Positions 14,531 through 22,282 of a stretch of 32,416 nucleotides of DNA are shown here, piece by piece. The DNA comes from DASRSS01 sp035656335 (GTDB lineage Bacteria > Actinomycetota > Actinomycetes > Mycobacteriales > Jatrophihabitantaceae). The stretch spans positions 1 through 32,416 of the forward strand of contig DASRSS010000160.1 in the NCBI GenBank assembly GCA_035656335.1, in the 5' to 3' direction. The first letter of the stretch is position 1. Every line of letters starts with the position of its first letter. Under the pieces are notes generated by a model. The model ran no database searches and was not told where the DNA came from. It saw nothing but the letters and a program-made list of their open reading frames with translations. Made by a program: the position numbers and the translations under genes.

Positions 14531-16051
14531 TCAGCCGCCGACCCGCGGGCGGCGCCCGGTTGGCATCGTGACCACGGCCTGCGCGCCGGTCTGGCCGTCC
14601 GCGCGGCCGTTGAACTCCACCGTCCCGCCCAGCTCGGCGGAGACCAGCGTGCGCACGATCTGCATGCCCAGCCGGTCGGTGTTCTCCGCGCCGCCGGCGG
14701 GCAATCCCACCCCGTCGTCCTCGACGATCACCTGCAGCTCGCCGCGTTCGCGGCGGGCCGAGACCGTGACGCTGCCGCCGCGACCGTCGGGAAAGCCGTG
14801 CTCAAGAGCGTTCTGCACCAGTTCGGTCAGTACCAAAACCAGCGCGGTCGCCCGCTCGACGGGGACGTCGCCGAACGTCCCCGCCCGCGCGAGCCGCACC
14901 CGGGCCGAGGAGCCCATGACGTCCGACAGCATGACGAGCAGCCGGTCCACGATGTCGTCGAAGTCGACCTCCTCGTCGATCGAGGACGACAGCGTCTCGT
15001 GCACCAGCGCGATGGACGCGACCCGGCGCATCGACTCCTCCAGCGCCAGCCGCGCCTCCGCGCCCGGCACCCGACGCGACTGCAGCCGCAGCAGCGCGGC
15101 GACGGTCTGCAGGTTGTTCTTCACACGGTGGTGGATCTCGCGGATCGTCGCGTCCTTGCTCATGATCTGACGGTCCCGGCGCCGCAGCTCGGTGACGTCC
15201 TGGATGAGCACGAGCGCGCCGAGCATCTCCCCGCGCGGCCGTAGTGGGATCGCGCGGAACAGGACGGTGGCGCCGCCACCCTCGACCTCGATGCTGGCCG
15301 GCTGACCGCCGTCGATCGCGGCCGCCACGGCGTCGGCGAGATCGCTGGCGTCGAACGGGTCGTCAGCGATCGAGCTGGTGAGCATGTCGATCGGCTCGCT
15401 GAGCACGCTGCCGGTCACGCCGAGCCGGGTGAACGCGGACAGCGCGTTGGGGCTCGCGTAGATGATCGTGCCGTCCGGTTCGAGCCGCATCACGCCGTCG
15501 CCGACGCGCGGGCCGCCGCCCTCCTCGACGCCCTCGTCGGGGCCGGGGAACGTTCCGTCCGCGACCATCGCCCCCAGGTCGGCGGCGGTCTGCAGGTAGA
15601 CCAGCTCCAACTGGCTGGGCGTGCGCACGCTGGCGAGGTTGGCGTCCTTGCCGAGCACCGCGATCACCTCGCCGCCCTGCGGTGCGCGGATCGGGATCGC
15701 CTCGCGGCGGATGGGCAGATCACCCTCCCAGTCCGGTTCGACCTCACGGAACAGCCGGCCCTCGGTAAACGCCGTCCGCAGCGGCAGCGCGCGCTCGCCG
15801 TAGATGTGCGCACCCACCTGGTCGTGCACGTAGGCGGTCGGGCCGGTGGTCGGACGGCACTGCGCCACGCACAGAAAGCCCGGGACGCTGCCGGTCTCGC
15901 CGTCCGGCATCGCGACCGGAACCCACAGCAGCAGGTCGGCGAACGCCAGGTCGGACAGCAGCTGCCACTCCCCGACCAGCCGCTGCAGGTGCTGCACCTG
16001 CTTCTCGGACAAGTTGGTTCGCAGCTGCAGGACATCCGACAGGGCCGACAC
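14531..16051 (-). CDS. pdtaS: PdtaS-type sensor histidine kinase
   Basis: A 506-residue soluble kinase. It has an N-terminal GAF-like domain (VGEWQLLSDLAFADLLLW through about residue 165), a PAS domain (about 185-290: MRLEPDGTIIYASPNALSAF), and a HisKA_2 dimerisation helix REIHHRVKNNLQTVAALLRLQ (phospho-acceptor His307 or His308). An HWE/HATPase domain follows with TELVQNALEHGF, VEDDGVGLP and LGMQIVRTLV. No membrane segments are present. In mycobacteria PdtaS phosphorylates PdtaR, an ANTAR RNA-binding antiterminator; no pdtaR is in this window. I chose GTG 16051, which follows CAGGCT by 6 bases and aligns with the mycobacterial N-terminus; the open frame extends upstream with non-family residues. 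Confidence 0.95.
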   Translation of the reverse strand: MSALSDVLQLRTNLSEKQVQHLQRLVGEWQLLSDLAFADLLLWVPVAMPDGETGSVPGFLCVAQCRPTTGPTAYVHDQVGAHIYGERALPLRTAFTEGRLFREVEPDWEGDLPIRREAIPIRAPQGGEVIAVLGKDANLASVRTPSQLELVYLQTAADLGAMVADGTFPGPDEGVEEGGGPRVGDGVMRLEPDGTIIYASPNALSAFTRLGVTGSVLSEPIDMLTSSIADDPFDASDLADAVAAAIDGGQPASIEVEGGGATVLFRAIPLRPRGEMLGALVLIQDVTELRRRDRQIMSKDATIREIHHRVKNNLQTVAALLRLQSRRVPGAEARLALEESMRRVASIALVHETLSSSIDEEVDFDDIVDRLLVMLSDVMGSSARVRLARAGTFGDVPVERATALVLVLTELVQNALEHGFPDGRGGSVTVSARRERGELQVIVEDDGVGLPAGGAENTDRLGMQIVRTLVSAELGGTVEFNGRADGQTGAQAVVTMPTGRRPRVGG

Positions 16052-16154
16052 GCGCTTAGCCTGCCACGCCGGGCGTCCGGCCAAACCGCGACCCGACGGC
16101 GGGACACGGCGGACCCAGCACCGCCCGCGCACGGCGAACCGCCCGTTTCGGCGC

Positions 16155-16216
16155 TATGGTCCGCTTACAGGCGTTTCGCCGATCGTGGTGGCGATGCACT
16201 CGCGCAAGTCAGGAGG
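16155..16216 (+). promoter_or_regulatory. Promoter and ribosome site of the DUF3311-mctP operon
   Basis: TATGGT (16155-16160) is a plausible -10 box. AGGAGG (16211-16216) lies 4 bases before ATG 16221. The leader would be about 54 bases. No clear -35 box or repeat is seen. Confidence 0.4.
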
Positions 16217-16220
16217 CGTC

Positions 16221-16475
16221 ATGTCGTCCGATCCGGTTCAGCCCGCCCCCGCGGCCGTCCGCCCGCTGCCCCGCTCGGCGACGGCCATCGCCGGCCTGTT
16301 GCTGCTGGTCCCGCTGGTCGCCCTCGCGATCGTGCCGGTCTACGCGACGGACGGCCCGCGGCTGTGGGGCTTCCCGTTCTTCTACTGGTACCAGTTCCTC
16401 TGGGTGTTCCTCGCGTCCGGCTTCACCTACGGGGCGCACCGGGTGATCCTGCACGCGCGCCGGGGGCAGCAGTGA
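16221..16475 (+). CDS. DUF3311 small membrane protein, partner of MctP
   Basis: An 84-residue protein with two membrane helices, TAIAGLLLLVPLVALAIVPV and FPFFYWYQFLWVFLASGFTY. The second carries the aromatic WGFPFFYWYQF motif of DUF3311. Such proteins sit directly before sodium:solute symporters of the MctP type and probably act as a small subunit (inference from context). The stop overlaps the symporter start by four bases (GTGA), so the two are translationally coupled. ATG 16221 has an AGGAGG site. Confidence 0.9.
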   Translation: MSSDPVQPAPAAVRPLPRSATAIAGLLLLVPLVALAIVPVYATDGPRLWGFPFFYWYQFLWVFLASGFTYGAHRVILHARRGQQ

Positions 16476-18124
16476 CGCCGCTGGCCGCCGGTCCGAACAC
16501 CGGCGTGCACGGTGTGGAACTCGGCGTTGTGATCTTCTTCTTCCTGGTCGTCACGTTCGGCGGCTTCGTCGCGGTGCGCTGGCGGCGCGGCGAGTCCATG
16601 AAGTCCTTGGACGAGTGGGGCCTGGGCGGCCGCGGCTTCGGCTCGGTGATCACCTGGTTCCTGCTCGGCGGCGACCTCTACACCGCGTACACGTTCGTCG
16701 CGGTACCGGCGGCGATGTTCGCGACCGGAGCGGTCAGCGGGTTCTTCGCGGTGCCGTACACGATCGTCGTCTATCCGTTGATCTTCATCTTCATGCCGCG
16801 CTTGTGGAGCGTCTCGCACCGCAACGGGTACGTGACGCCGGCCGACTTCGTCCGCGGCCGCTACGGCAGCCGGACGCTCGCGCTCGCGGTGGCGATCACC
16901 GGCATCGTCGCGACCATGCCGTACATCGCGCTGCAGCTCGTCGGCATCCAGGCGGTGCTCGACACGATGGGCCTGGGCGGGTCCGGCAACTGGTTCCTCC
17001 GCGATCTCCCGCTGATCATCGCGTTCGCGGTGCTCGCCGCGTACACGTACTCCTCCGGGCTACGGGCCCCGGCGCTGATCGCGTTCGTCAAGGACACGCT
17101 GATCTACGTGGTAATCGTCGTGGCGATCGTGTGGGTGGCGATCAACATCGGCTTCGGCGACATGTTCGACGCCGCGCAGGCGCAGATGAAGTCGACGCCG
17201 AACGGTTCGTTCATCCCGAGCAGCCAGACGTTCTGGGCGTACGGCACGCTCGCGTTCGGCTCGGCGCTCGCGCTGTTCATGTACCCGCACTCGGTCACCG
17301 GCGTTCTGTCGGCGAAGAACCGGAACGTGATCAGGCGCAACGCGGCGGTGCTGCCGACCTACTCGCTGATGCTGGGCATGCTGGCCCTGCTCGGCTTCGC
17401 CGCGATCTACGAGAAGACGTCGGTCGTCGGCCTGGACGGCAAGCCGAACGGCCAGCTGGTCGTGCCGCACTTCTTCGACCAGATCTTCCCGTCCTGGTTC
17501 GCGGGCGTCGCATTCGCCGCGATCGCGATCGGCGCTCTGGTGCCGGCGGCGATCATGTCCATTGCGGCCGCGAACCTGTTCACGCGTAACGTCTACCGCG
17601 AGCTCTTCGTGCCGGACGCGTCCCCCGCGCACGAAGCCGCAGTTTCCAAGATCGTGTCGCTGGTCGTCAAGTTCGGCGCGCTCGTGTTCGTCCTCGGCAT
17701 GGACCGGCAGAACGCGATCAACTTCCAGTTGCTCGGCGGCGTGTGGATCCTGCAGACGATCCTGTCGATCGTGGCCGGGTTGTACACGCGCTGGTTGCAC
17801 CGCTGGGCGCTGCTGATCGGCTGGGCCGCCGCGATGGCGTATGGCACGTGGGCGGCGTACCAGCAGTCCTCGCCCACGACCTCGCACTTCGGCAGCTCGC
17901 TCGCGAAGTTCCCCGGCACCGATACCAAGATCTACATCGCGGTGACCGCGTTGCTGGTCAACGTGATCGTGTCGGTCGTCCTCACCGCGCTGTTCCGGAT
18001 CGGACGGGTCCCCGCGGGTGCGGACGAGACGGCGCCGGGCGATTACTACTCCGACGCCGCGTCGCCGTCCGTCTCCTCCGCGGCGGCGGAGGTGCAGACC
18101 GGCGCGGAGTCCGCGGCGACCTGA
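16472..18124 (+). CDS. mctP: Monocarboxylate uptake permease MctP (sodium:solute symporter family)
   Basis: A 550-residue polytopic symporter of the SSS family with about 13 hydrophobic segments. Typical features are DEWGLGGRGFGSVITWFLLGGDLYTAYTF in the first loop and helix pair, FIFMPRLWSVSHRNGYVTPADFVRGRYGS, and MYPHSVTGVLSAKN in the middle. It probably takes up short monocarboxylates such as lactate, pyruvate, propionate or acetate with a cation; the exact range is not visible. The C-terminus is a Ser/Ala/Glu-rich tail. It is coupled to the DUF3311 gene and ends 12 bp before the convergent sensor kinase gene. Confidence 0.93.
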   Translation: MTPLAAGPNTGVHGVELGVVIFFFLVVTFGGFVAVRWRRGESMKSLDEWGLGGRGFGSVITWFLLGGDLYTAYTFVAVPAAMFATGAVSGFFAVPYTIVVYPLIFIFMPRLWSVSHRNGYVTPADFVRGRYGSRTLALAVAITGIVATMPYIALQLVGIQAVLDTMGLGGSGNWFLRDLPLIIAFAVLAAYTYSSGLRAPALIAFVKDTLIYVVIVVAIVWVAINIGFGDMFDAAQAQMKSTPNGSFIPSSQTFWAYGTLAFGSALALFMYPHSVTGVLSAKNRNVIRRNAAVLPTYSLMLGMLALLGFAAIYEKTSVVGLDGKPNGQLVVPHFFDQIFPSWFAGVAFAAIAIGALVPAAIMSIAAANLFTRNVYRELFVPDASPAHEAAVSKIVSLVVKFGALVFVLGMDRQNAINFQLLGGVWILQTILSIVAGLYTRWLHRWALLIGWAAAMAYGTWAAYQQSSPTTSHFGSSLAKFPGTDTKIYIAVTALLVNVIVSVVLTALFRIGRVPAGADETAPGDYYSDAASPSVSSAAAEVQTGAESAAT

Positions 18125-18136
18125 TCGTTCGCCGGC

Positions 18137-19231
18137 TCACGTCGCCGGGCGCAGGCGCACCTCGACGGTCAGCCCGCCGTCCGGGTTCGCCTGCGCCTGC
18201 ACGGATCCGCCGTGTGCCGCGACGATCGAGCGCACGATCGTCAGCCCGAGTCCCACACCGCCGCCGTGGTCGAGCCGGTCGCCGGCCTGCCGGCGGAACG
18301 GTTCGAACAGCGACGGGACCTGGTCCGGGTCGACCACCGGCCCGGTGTTGACCACCGTCAGCGAGCCTGGCTCCTGCGTGGACACCCGCACCCAGCCGTC
18401 CGGCGCGTTGTACTTGATCGCGTTGCTGATCAGGTTGACGGCCAGCCGCTCCAGCAACGGTTCCTCGCCCACCACGGTCACCGGCTGCGTGTCCAGGGTC
18501 AGCGCGACCTGGTTTCGTTCGGCGGCGTTGCGCAGCTGCTCGGCCGCGTCGCTCACGAGCTCGTCCAGCCGTTGTGGCCCGGAGGACGCCATGCCGCGCT
18601 CGGTCTCGGCGAGCACCAGCAGGCCCTCGACCAGCTTCTCGTTCCGCTCGTTCGTCGCGAGCAGCTGACGGGTCAGCAGTTCCAGCTGCTCGTCGGTCAG
18701 GGCGCCGCCGGCGAGGCTCACCTCGATCAGCGCGCGCTGCGTGGCCAGGGGTGTGCGCAGCTCGTGGGAGGCGTTCGAGGCGAACCGGCGCTGCGCCTCG
18801 TAGCCCTCGGCCACGCGCGCGAGCATCGCGTCGATCGCGTCGGCCAGCCGACGGGTCTCGTCCCGCGGGCCGGACGCGTTCAGCCGCAGGCCCAGGCTGG
18901 TCGGCCCGAAGCGGCTGACGGTGTCGGTCATCGCGCGCACCGGCCGCAGCGCCCAGCGCGCCAGCAGCCAGCCCAGCACGATCAGCACAATCGACACCAC
19001 GACGAGCTCGAGCACCCCCTCCACCGGGCTGTAGCCGGTGCCGAACAGGCTCGAGCCGCACTCGCCGTTGCCGAAGTCCTGCCAGAACGAGTTCGAGCAG
19101 ATCACCACGCCGAAGCGGGCCTGGCGCACCACGTTGCGGCCGGTGTGCAGCGCCCAGGTGAAGTACCAGAAGCCGACCACGCATGCGAGCGCCAGCAGCA
19201 GCACGATGCGCCACCGCGGGGTCAGGCGCAT
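18137..19231 (-). CDS. CutS-like sensor histidine kinase
   Basis: A 364-residue membrane kinase. One membrane helix lies at about residues 9-28 and the second at about 72-93. Between them is a short extracytoplasmic loop with just two cysteines, Cys45 and Cys58. A HAMP linker follows, then the dimerisation helix RFASNASHELRTPLATQRAL (His156) and an ATPase domain with LAVNLISNAIKYN, LFEPFRRQ and GGGVGLGLTIV. The regulator just upstream is CutR-like, so this is its partner. Streptomyces CutS is reported to have conserved extracytoplasmic cysteines, which suggests disulfide or secretion stress sensing here too. Its ATG overlaps the regulator stop by one base (TGATG). Confidence 0.92.
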   Translation of the reverse strand: MRLTPRWRIVLLLALACVVGFWYFTWALHTGRNVVRQARFGVVICSNSFWQDFGNGECGSSLFGTGYSPVEGVLELVVVSIVLIVLGWLLARWALRPVRAMTDTVSRFGPTSLGLRLNASGPRDETRRLADAIDAMLARVAEGYEAQRRFASNASHELRTPLATQRALIEVSLAGGALTDEQLELLTRQLLATNERNEKLVEGLLVLAETERGMASSGPQRLDELVSDAAEQLRNAAERNQVALTLDTQPVTVVGEEPLLERLAVNLISNAIKYNAPDGWVRVSTQEPGSLTVVNTGPVVDPDQVPSLFEPFRRQAGDRLDHGGGVGLGLTIVRSIVAAHGGSVQAQANPDGGLTVEVRLRPAT

Positions 19232-19893
19232 CAGCCGTCCCCGAACCGGTAGCCGACCTTGGGCACTGTGTGCACCACGGGCGGGTCGCCCAGCTTCTTG
19301 CGCAGCGTCATCACGGCCACCCGCACCGCGTTCGTGAACGGGTCGGCGTGCTCGTCCCACGCCTGTTCCAGCAGCGTCTCGGCGCTGACGACCTCGCCGG
19401 CGCGCTGCATCAGCACCGTCAGCACCGCGAACTCCTTCGGCGTCAGATCGAGCAGCGCTCCCTCGCGGAACGCCCGGTGCCGCGGCACGTCCAGCTCCAC
19501 GCCCGCGTGCTCGATCACCGGCGCGATGCGCTCGGCAGGCCGCCGGGCGAGCGCCTGCACCCGCGCCACCAACTCGGCGAACGCGAACGGCTTGGTCAGG
19601 TAGTCGTCCGCACCGAGGCCGAGGCCGTCCACGCGGTCGCGGATGCCGCCGGCCGCGGTCAGAATCAGGATCCGAGTGCCAAGACCCGTGCCGACGATCC
19701 ACCGGCACACCTCGTCGCCGCTGCGCTTGGGCATGTCGCGATCGAGCACCGCCACGTCGTAGCTGTTGACGGCGAGCCGCTCCAGCGCGGCGTCGCCGTC
19801 GTAGCAGACGTCGACGGCCATGGCCCGCTTGCGCAAACCGTCGGCAACGGTGTCGGCGAGCAGGCGCTCGTCGTCGGCAAGCAGCACGCGCAC
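19231..19893 (-). CDS. CutR-like OmpR-family response regulator
   Basis: A 220-residue regulator. The receiver domain has the acidic pair in LLADDER, phospho-acceptor Asp51 in VAVLDRDMP, Thr79 in LILTA and Lys101 in YLTKPFAF. The winged-helix output domain has LDLTPKEFAVLTVLMQRAGEVVSAETLLEQAWDEHADPFTNAVRVAVMTLRKKL and a C-terminal VGYRF. The segments AMAVDVCYDGDAALERL and DEHADPFTN closely resemble Streptomyces CutR. GTG 19893 is preceded by GGAG at suitable spacing; the upstream in-frame ATG at 19956 adds 21 non-family residues. It is divergent from a D,D-carboxypeptidase gene. Confidence 0.93.
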   Translation of the reverse strand: MRVLLADDERLLADTVADGLRKRAMAVDVCYDGDAALERLAVNSYDVAVLDRDMPKRSGDEVCRWIVGTGLGTRILILTAAGGIRDRVDGLGLGADDYLTKPFAFAELVARVQALARRPAERIAPVIEHAGVELDVPRHRAFREGALLDLTPKEFAVLTVLMQRAGEVVSAETLLEQAWDEHADPFTNAVRVAVMTLRKKLGDPPVVHTVPKVGYRFGDG

Positions 19894-19943
19894 GATTTCG
19901 ATCTCCGGATGTTCGATGCGGCGTCGATCATGACGGCCGGGAT

Positions 19944-19970
19944 ATAAGCGCGCCATAAGGGATGCGCTTA
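19944..19970. promoter_or_regulatory. Candidate CutR-like operator between cutR-type and dac genes
   Basis: Two direct ATAAG copies (19944-19948, 19955-19959) are 11 bp apart, one helical turn, which suits OmpR-family dimers. An inverted repeat TAAGCGC-N12-GCGCTTA (19945-19951, 19964-19970) overlaps them. The site lies in the 114-bp shared upstream region of the response regulator and the D,D-carboxypeptidase, so it could control both. Binding is inferred from spacing and position only. Confidence 0.5.
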
Positions 19971-20007
19971 CCGCGACGATAGCGGGCAGTGATCAGGCTG
20001 CGTGACC

Positions 20008-20958
20008 ATGACGCAGACCTCTCCACCACGCACGTCCCGTCCGGCCTACTCCAAGCCCACGCTCTACGGCAGACGAAACCACGGGCTGTGGCTGCTGGGC
20101 GCGGCGATGGTCGCGGTGGTCGCGGTGCTGTGTCTGGTGGGCATCGCCACAGTGCACTGGCTGAACGACGACTCCCGGCGGCTGTACCTGTCCAGCAATG
20201 GCTGGCCGACGCTCGGCCAGGGCGCGTACCGGATCGGCGACAGCGACCCGGCGGCCAGCCCGAACGAGCAGCCGGTGCCGATCGCCAGCCTGGCCAAGGT
20301 GATGACGGCGTACGTGGTGCTCGCCGAGCATCCCCTTCGCGACGGGTCGGACGGTTTCACGTTCACCGTGACCGCGCATGACGTCGCCGACACCGAGCAG
20401 CGCCGGCAACGCGACGAGTCCCTGGTCGACGTGGCCGCGGGCGAACGCCTCAGCGAGCGGCAGGCGCTGATGGCGATGCTGCTGCCCTCAGCGAACAACG
20501 TCGCAGTCATGATCGCCAAGCACGTGGCGGGCAGCGTCCCGGCGTTCGTCGCCCAGATGAACCGGACCGCCGACCGGCTAGGCATGGACGCAACGACGTA
20601 CACCGACCCGAGCGGCTTCGACGCGACGACGGTCTCCACCGCGACCGATCAGCTGATCCTCGCCGAGAAGGCCGCCGACGTGCCGGTGCTGGCCCGGATG
20701 ATGGCGACGCAGAGCTACCAGCTGCCGGTTGCAGGCACAGTGCACAACACCGACACGCTGCTCGGCTCGGGTGGTTTCGTGGGCATGAAGACCGGTTCGG
20801 ACGATGCCGCCGGCGGCTGCTTCATGTTCCGCGTTATCCGCCGCGTGGACGGCAAGTCGCTGGAGCTTATCGGCGTGGTGCTCGGGCAGCCGGGCCACAA
20901 CCTGGTGACCGCCGGGCTGACCGCCGCGCGCCAGCTAGCGAACCGGGTGCTGCGTTGA
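20008..20958 (+). CDS. D-alanyl-D-alanine carboxypeptidase family protein (peptidase S11)
   Basis: A 316-residue penicillin-binding-protein-type enzyme that trims or edits peptidoglycan stem peptides. A cytoplasmic tail is followed by one signal-anchor helix (LLGAAMVAVVAVLCLVGIAT, about residues 29-48). The catalytic motifs are SLAK (Ser94-Lys97), SAN (161-163) and KTG (261-263), all intact. No C-terminal S11 anchor domain is seen, so it is probably held by its N-terminal helix. GTG 20002 is an alternative start; I prefer ATG 20008, 8 bases after CAGGCT. Its place divergent from the CutR-like gene suggests control by that envelope stress system. Confidence 0.92.
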   Translation: MTQTSPPRTSRPAYSKPTLYGRRNHGLWLLGAAMVAVVAVLCLVGIATVHWLNDDSRRLYLSSNGWPTLGQGAYRIGDSDPAASPNEQPVPIASLAKVMTAYVVLAEHPLRDGSDGFTFTVTAHDVADTEQRRQRDESLVDVAAGERLSERQALMAMLLPSANNVAVMIAKHVAGSVPAFVAQMNRTADRLGMDATTYTDPSGFDATTVSTATDQLILAEKAADVPVLARMMATQSYQLPVAGTVHNTDTLLGSGGFVGMKTGSDDAAGGCFMFRVIRRVDGKSLELIGVVLGQPGHNLVTAGLTAARQLANRVLR

Positions 20959-21218
20959 CTCCCCCGGACGAACCCGCGGCCTGACGTCACCAGTCAACTG
21001 GCGGGCGGCGGGATGCCGTCCCGCGATGGACGCACGACTGACCCGGCTAACCCGCCCCGCCGGCTTCCGGAGACGAGGTCACCCTCGCGCCTGCCTGCCT
21101 GGCCCCTTCAGGACGTAATCGCAGGCGGCGGCCGCCTCGTCCAGCGGCACCGACCACAGGCTGATGGGCCGTGGACCGGATGCCGCCACCGGGCCAGTGC
21201 CTCGATCTTGAACGGCCC
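20959..21218. other. 260-bp gap between the carboxypeptidase and rsrA
   Basis: Two weak inverted repeats follow the carboxypeptidase stop: CCAGT-ca-ACTGG (20990-21001) and GCGGGA-tgccg-TCCCGC (21008-21024). They may form a terminator. On the minus strand a 36-codon open frame with a GTG start (21189-21079) lies just after rsrA, but it has no ribosome site and no family I recognise. In mycobacteria a biotinylated TB7.3 gene follows rshA; it is absent here. Confidence 0.35.
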
Positions 21219-21509
21219 CTATTCGGGGCGGTACTCGAGGTGGGCCGACTCGATCGTGATCTCGGTGATCCGGACCCGGATGCGCTCGTGGAGCGTCGGG
21301 GGTGCCTGGTCGCCGCCGCAGCAACGGGCGACCAGCGCGCGCACGTCCTGCTCGAGGCCGTACTGCTTCAGACACGGGGCACAGCCGTCCAGGTGCTGGC
21401 GGATGCGGTTCTTCAGGTTCTCGTCGGACTCGTCGTCCAGATACAGGTAGATGTCCTTGAGCACGTCGTCGCAGTCGATGTTGCCCGGGCCGAAGCCGAA
21501 TCCACTCAT
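21219..21509 (-). CDS. rsrA: RsrA/RshA zinc-binding anti-sigma factor
   Basis: A 96-residue redox-sensing anti-sigma factor of the ZAS family. The zinc motif is HLDGCAPC (His39, Cys43, Cys46), with Cys13 upstream. A further Cys63-Cys64 pair follows, as in Streptomyces RsrA. In the reduced, zinc-bound form RsrA holds SigR; thiol oxidation makes a disulfide, releases zinc and frees the sigma factor. All the needed cysteines are visible. Its ATG overlaps the sigR stop by four bases (ATGA), so anti-sigma and sigma are translated together. Confidence 0.95.
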   Translation of the reverse strand: MSGFGFGPGNIDCDDVLKDIYLYLDDESDENLKNRIRQHLDGCAPCLKQYGLEQDVRALVARCCGGDQAPPTLHERIRVRITEITIESAHLEYRPE

Positions 21510-22099
21510 CGTTCGCCTCCTGCAGCGGTGGAGATCAGACCTCGCTCGCGGGCGTAGTCGGCCAGCAGGCCCTGCAGCTGCTTGCGGCCGCGGTGCAGCC
21601 GCGACATCACCGTGCCGATCGGGGTGCCCATGATCTCGGCGATCTCCTTGTACGCGAAGCCCTCGACGTCGGCGAGGTAAACCGCGAGGCGGAAGTCCTC
21701 GGGCAGCGCCTGCAGCGCGTCCTTGACGTCGGAGTCGGGCAGGTGGTCCAGCGCCTCCATCTCGGCCGACCGCAGGCCGGTGGAGGTGTGCGACTCGGCG
21801 CGCGCCAGCTGCCAGTCCTCGACGCTCTCGCTGTTGGACTCCTGCGGCTGGCGCTGCTTCTTGCGGTACGTGTTGATGAACGTGTTCGTCAGGATGCGGT
21901 AGAGCCACGCCTTGAGGTTCGTGCCCTCGGTGAACTGGTGGAACGCCGCGAACGCCTTGACGTACGTCTCCTGGACGAGGTCCTCGGCGTCCGCCGGATT
22001 GCGCGTCATGCGCATCGCGGCGGCGTACAGCTGGTCGACGAAGGGCAGCGCGTCCCGCTCGAACCGTGCCCGCCGCTGCTCGACCGTCTCCTCCGCCAC
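21506..22099 (-). CDS. sigR: SigR/SigH-type ECF sigma factor for thiol-oxidative stress
   Basis: An ECF sigma factor of 197 residues from GTG 22099. Region 2 reads RFERDALPFVDQLYAAAMRM, NPADAEDLVQETYVKAFAAF and NLKAWLYRILTNTFINTYRKKQRQP. Region 4 reads LPEDFRLAVYLADVEGFAYKEIAEIMGTPIGTVMSRLHRGRKQL. It closely matches Streptomyces SigR and mycobacterial SigH, which drive thioredoxin and proteostasis genes on disulfide stress. GTG 22099 has an AGGGA site. A second in-frame start, ATG 22207, has a strong GGAAGGAG site and lies just after a consensus SigR promoter. It would give a form 36 residues longer, as described for the unstable SigR' of streptomycetes. Confidence 0.96.
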   Translation of the reverse strand: MAEETVEQRRARFERDALPFVDQLYAAAMRMTRNPADAEDLVQETYVKAFAAFHQFTEGTNLKAWLYRILTNTFINTYRKKQRQPQESNSESVEDWQLARAESHTSTGLRSAEMEALDHLPDSDVKDALQALPEDFRLAVYLADVEGFAYKEIAEIMGTPIGTVMSRLHRGRKQLQGLLADYARERGLISTAAGGER

Positions 22100-22241
22100 C
22101 GCGCTCCCTCGCTCGTCGATCCTGTCCTCGGAGCGTATCGCGCCCGGTGGTAGCGGGAGGATCGCGTCGGTGACGGACCCGCTGCGCTCGCGCACGCACC
22201 TGCTCATCCGGACCGGCTCCTTCCTCGTCTGCCTGTGCTGG

Positions 22242-22267
22242 AACGGTTCGGACGGCCCAGGCATTCC
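22242..22267 (-). promoter_or_regulatory. Consensus SigR-type promoter upstream of sigR
   Basis: On the minus strand GGAAT (22267-22263) is followed by exactly 18 bases and then GTT (22244-22242). This is the established SigR consensus GGAAT-N18-GTT. Transcription would start near 22235, upstream of the alternative ATG 22207. This indicates positive autoregulation of sigR-rsrA. Confidence 0.82.
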
Positions 22268-22282
22268 GGCTATCGTGCGCGG

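Noticed and set aside
18075..18092. CCTCCGC/GCGGAGG hairpin near the 3' end of mctP
   Set aside because: It is inside a Ser/Ala-rich coding tail with repetitive GC codons. Short perfect stems of this type are expected by chance here.
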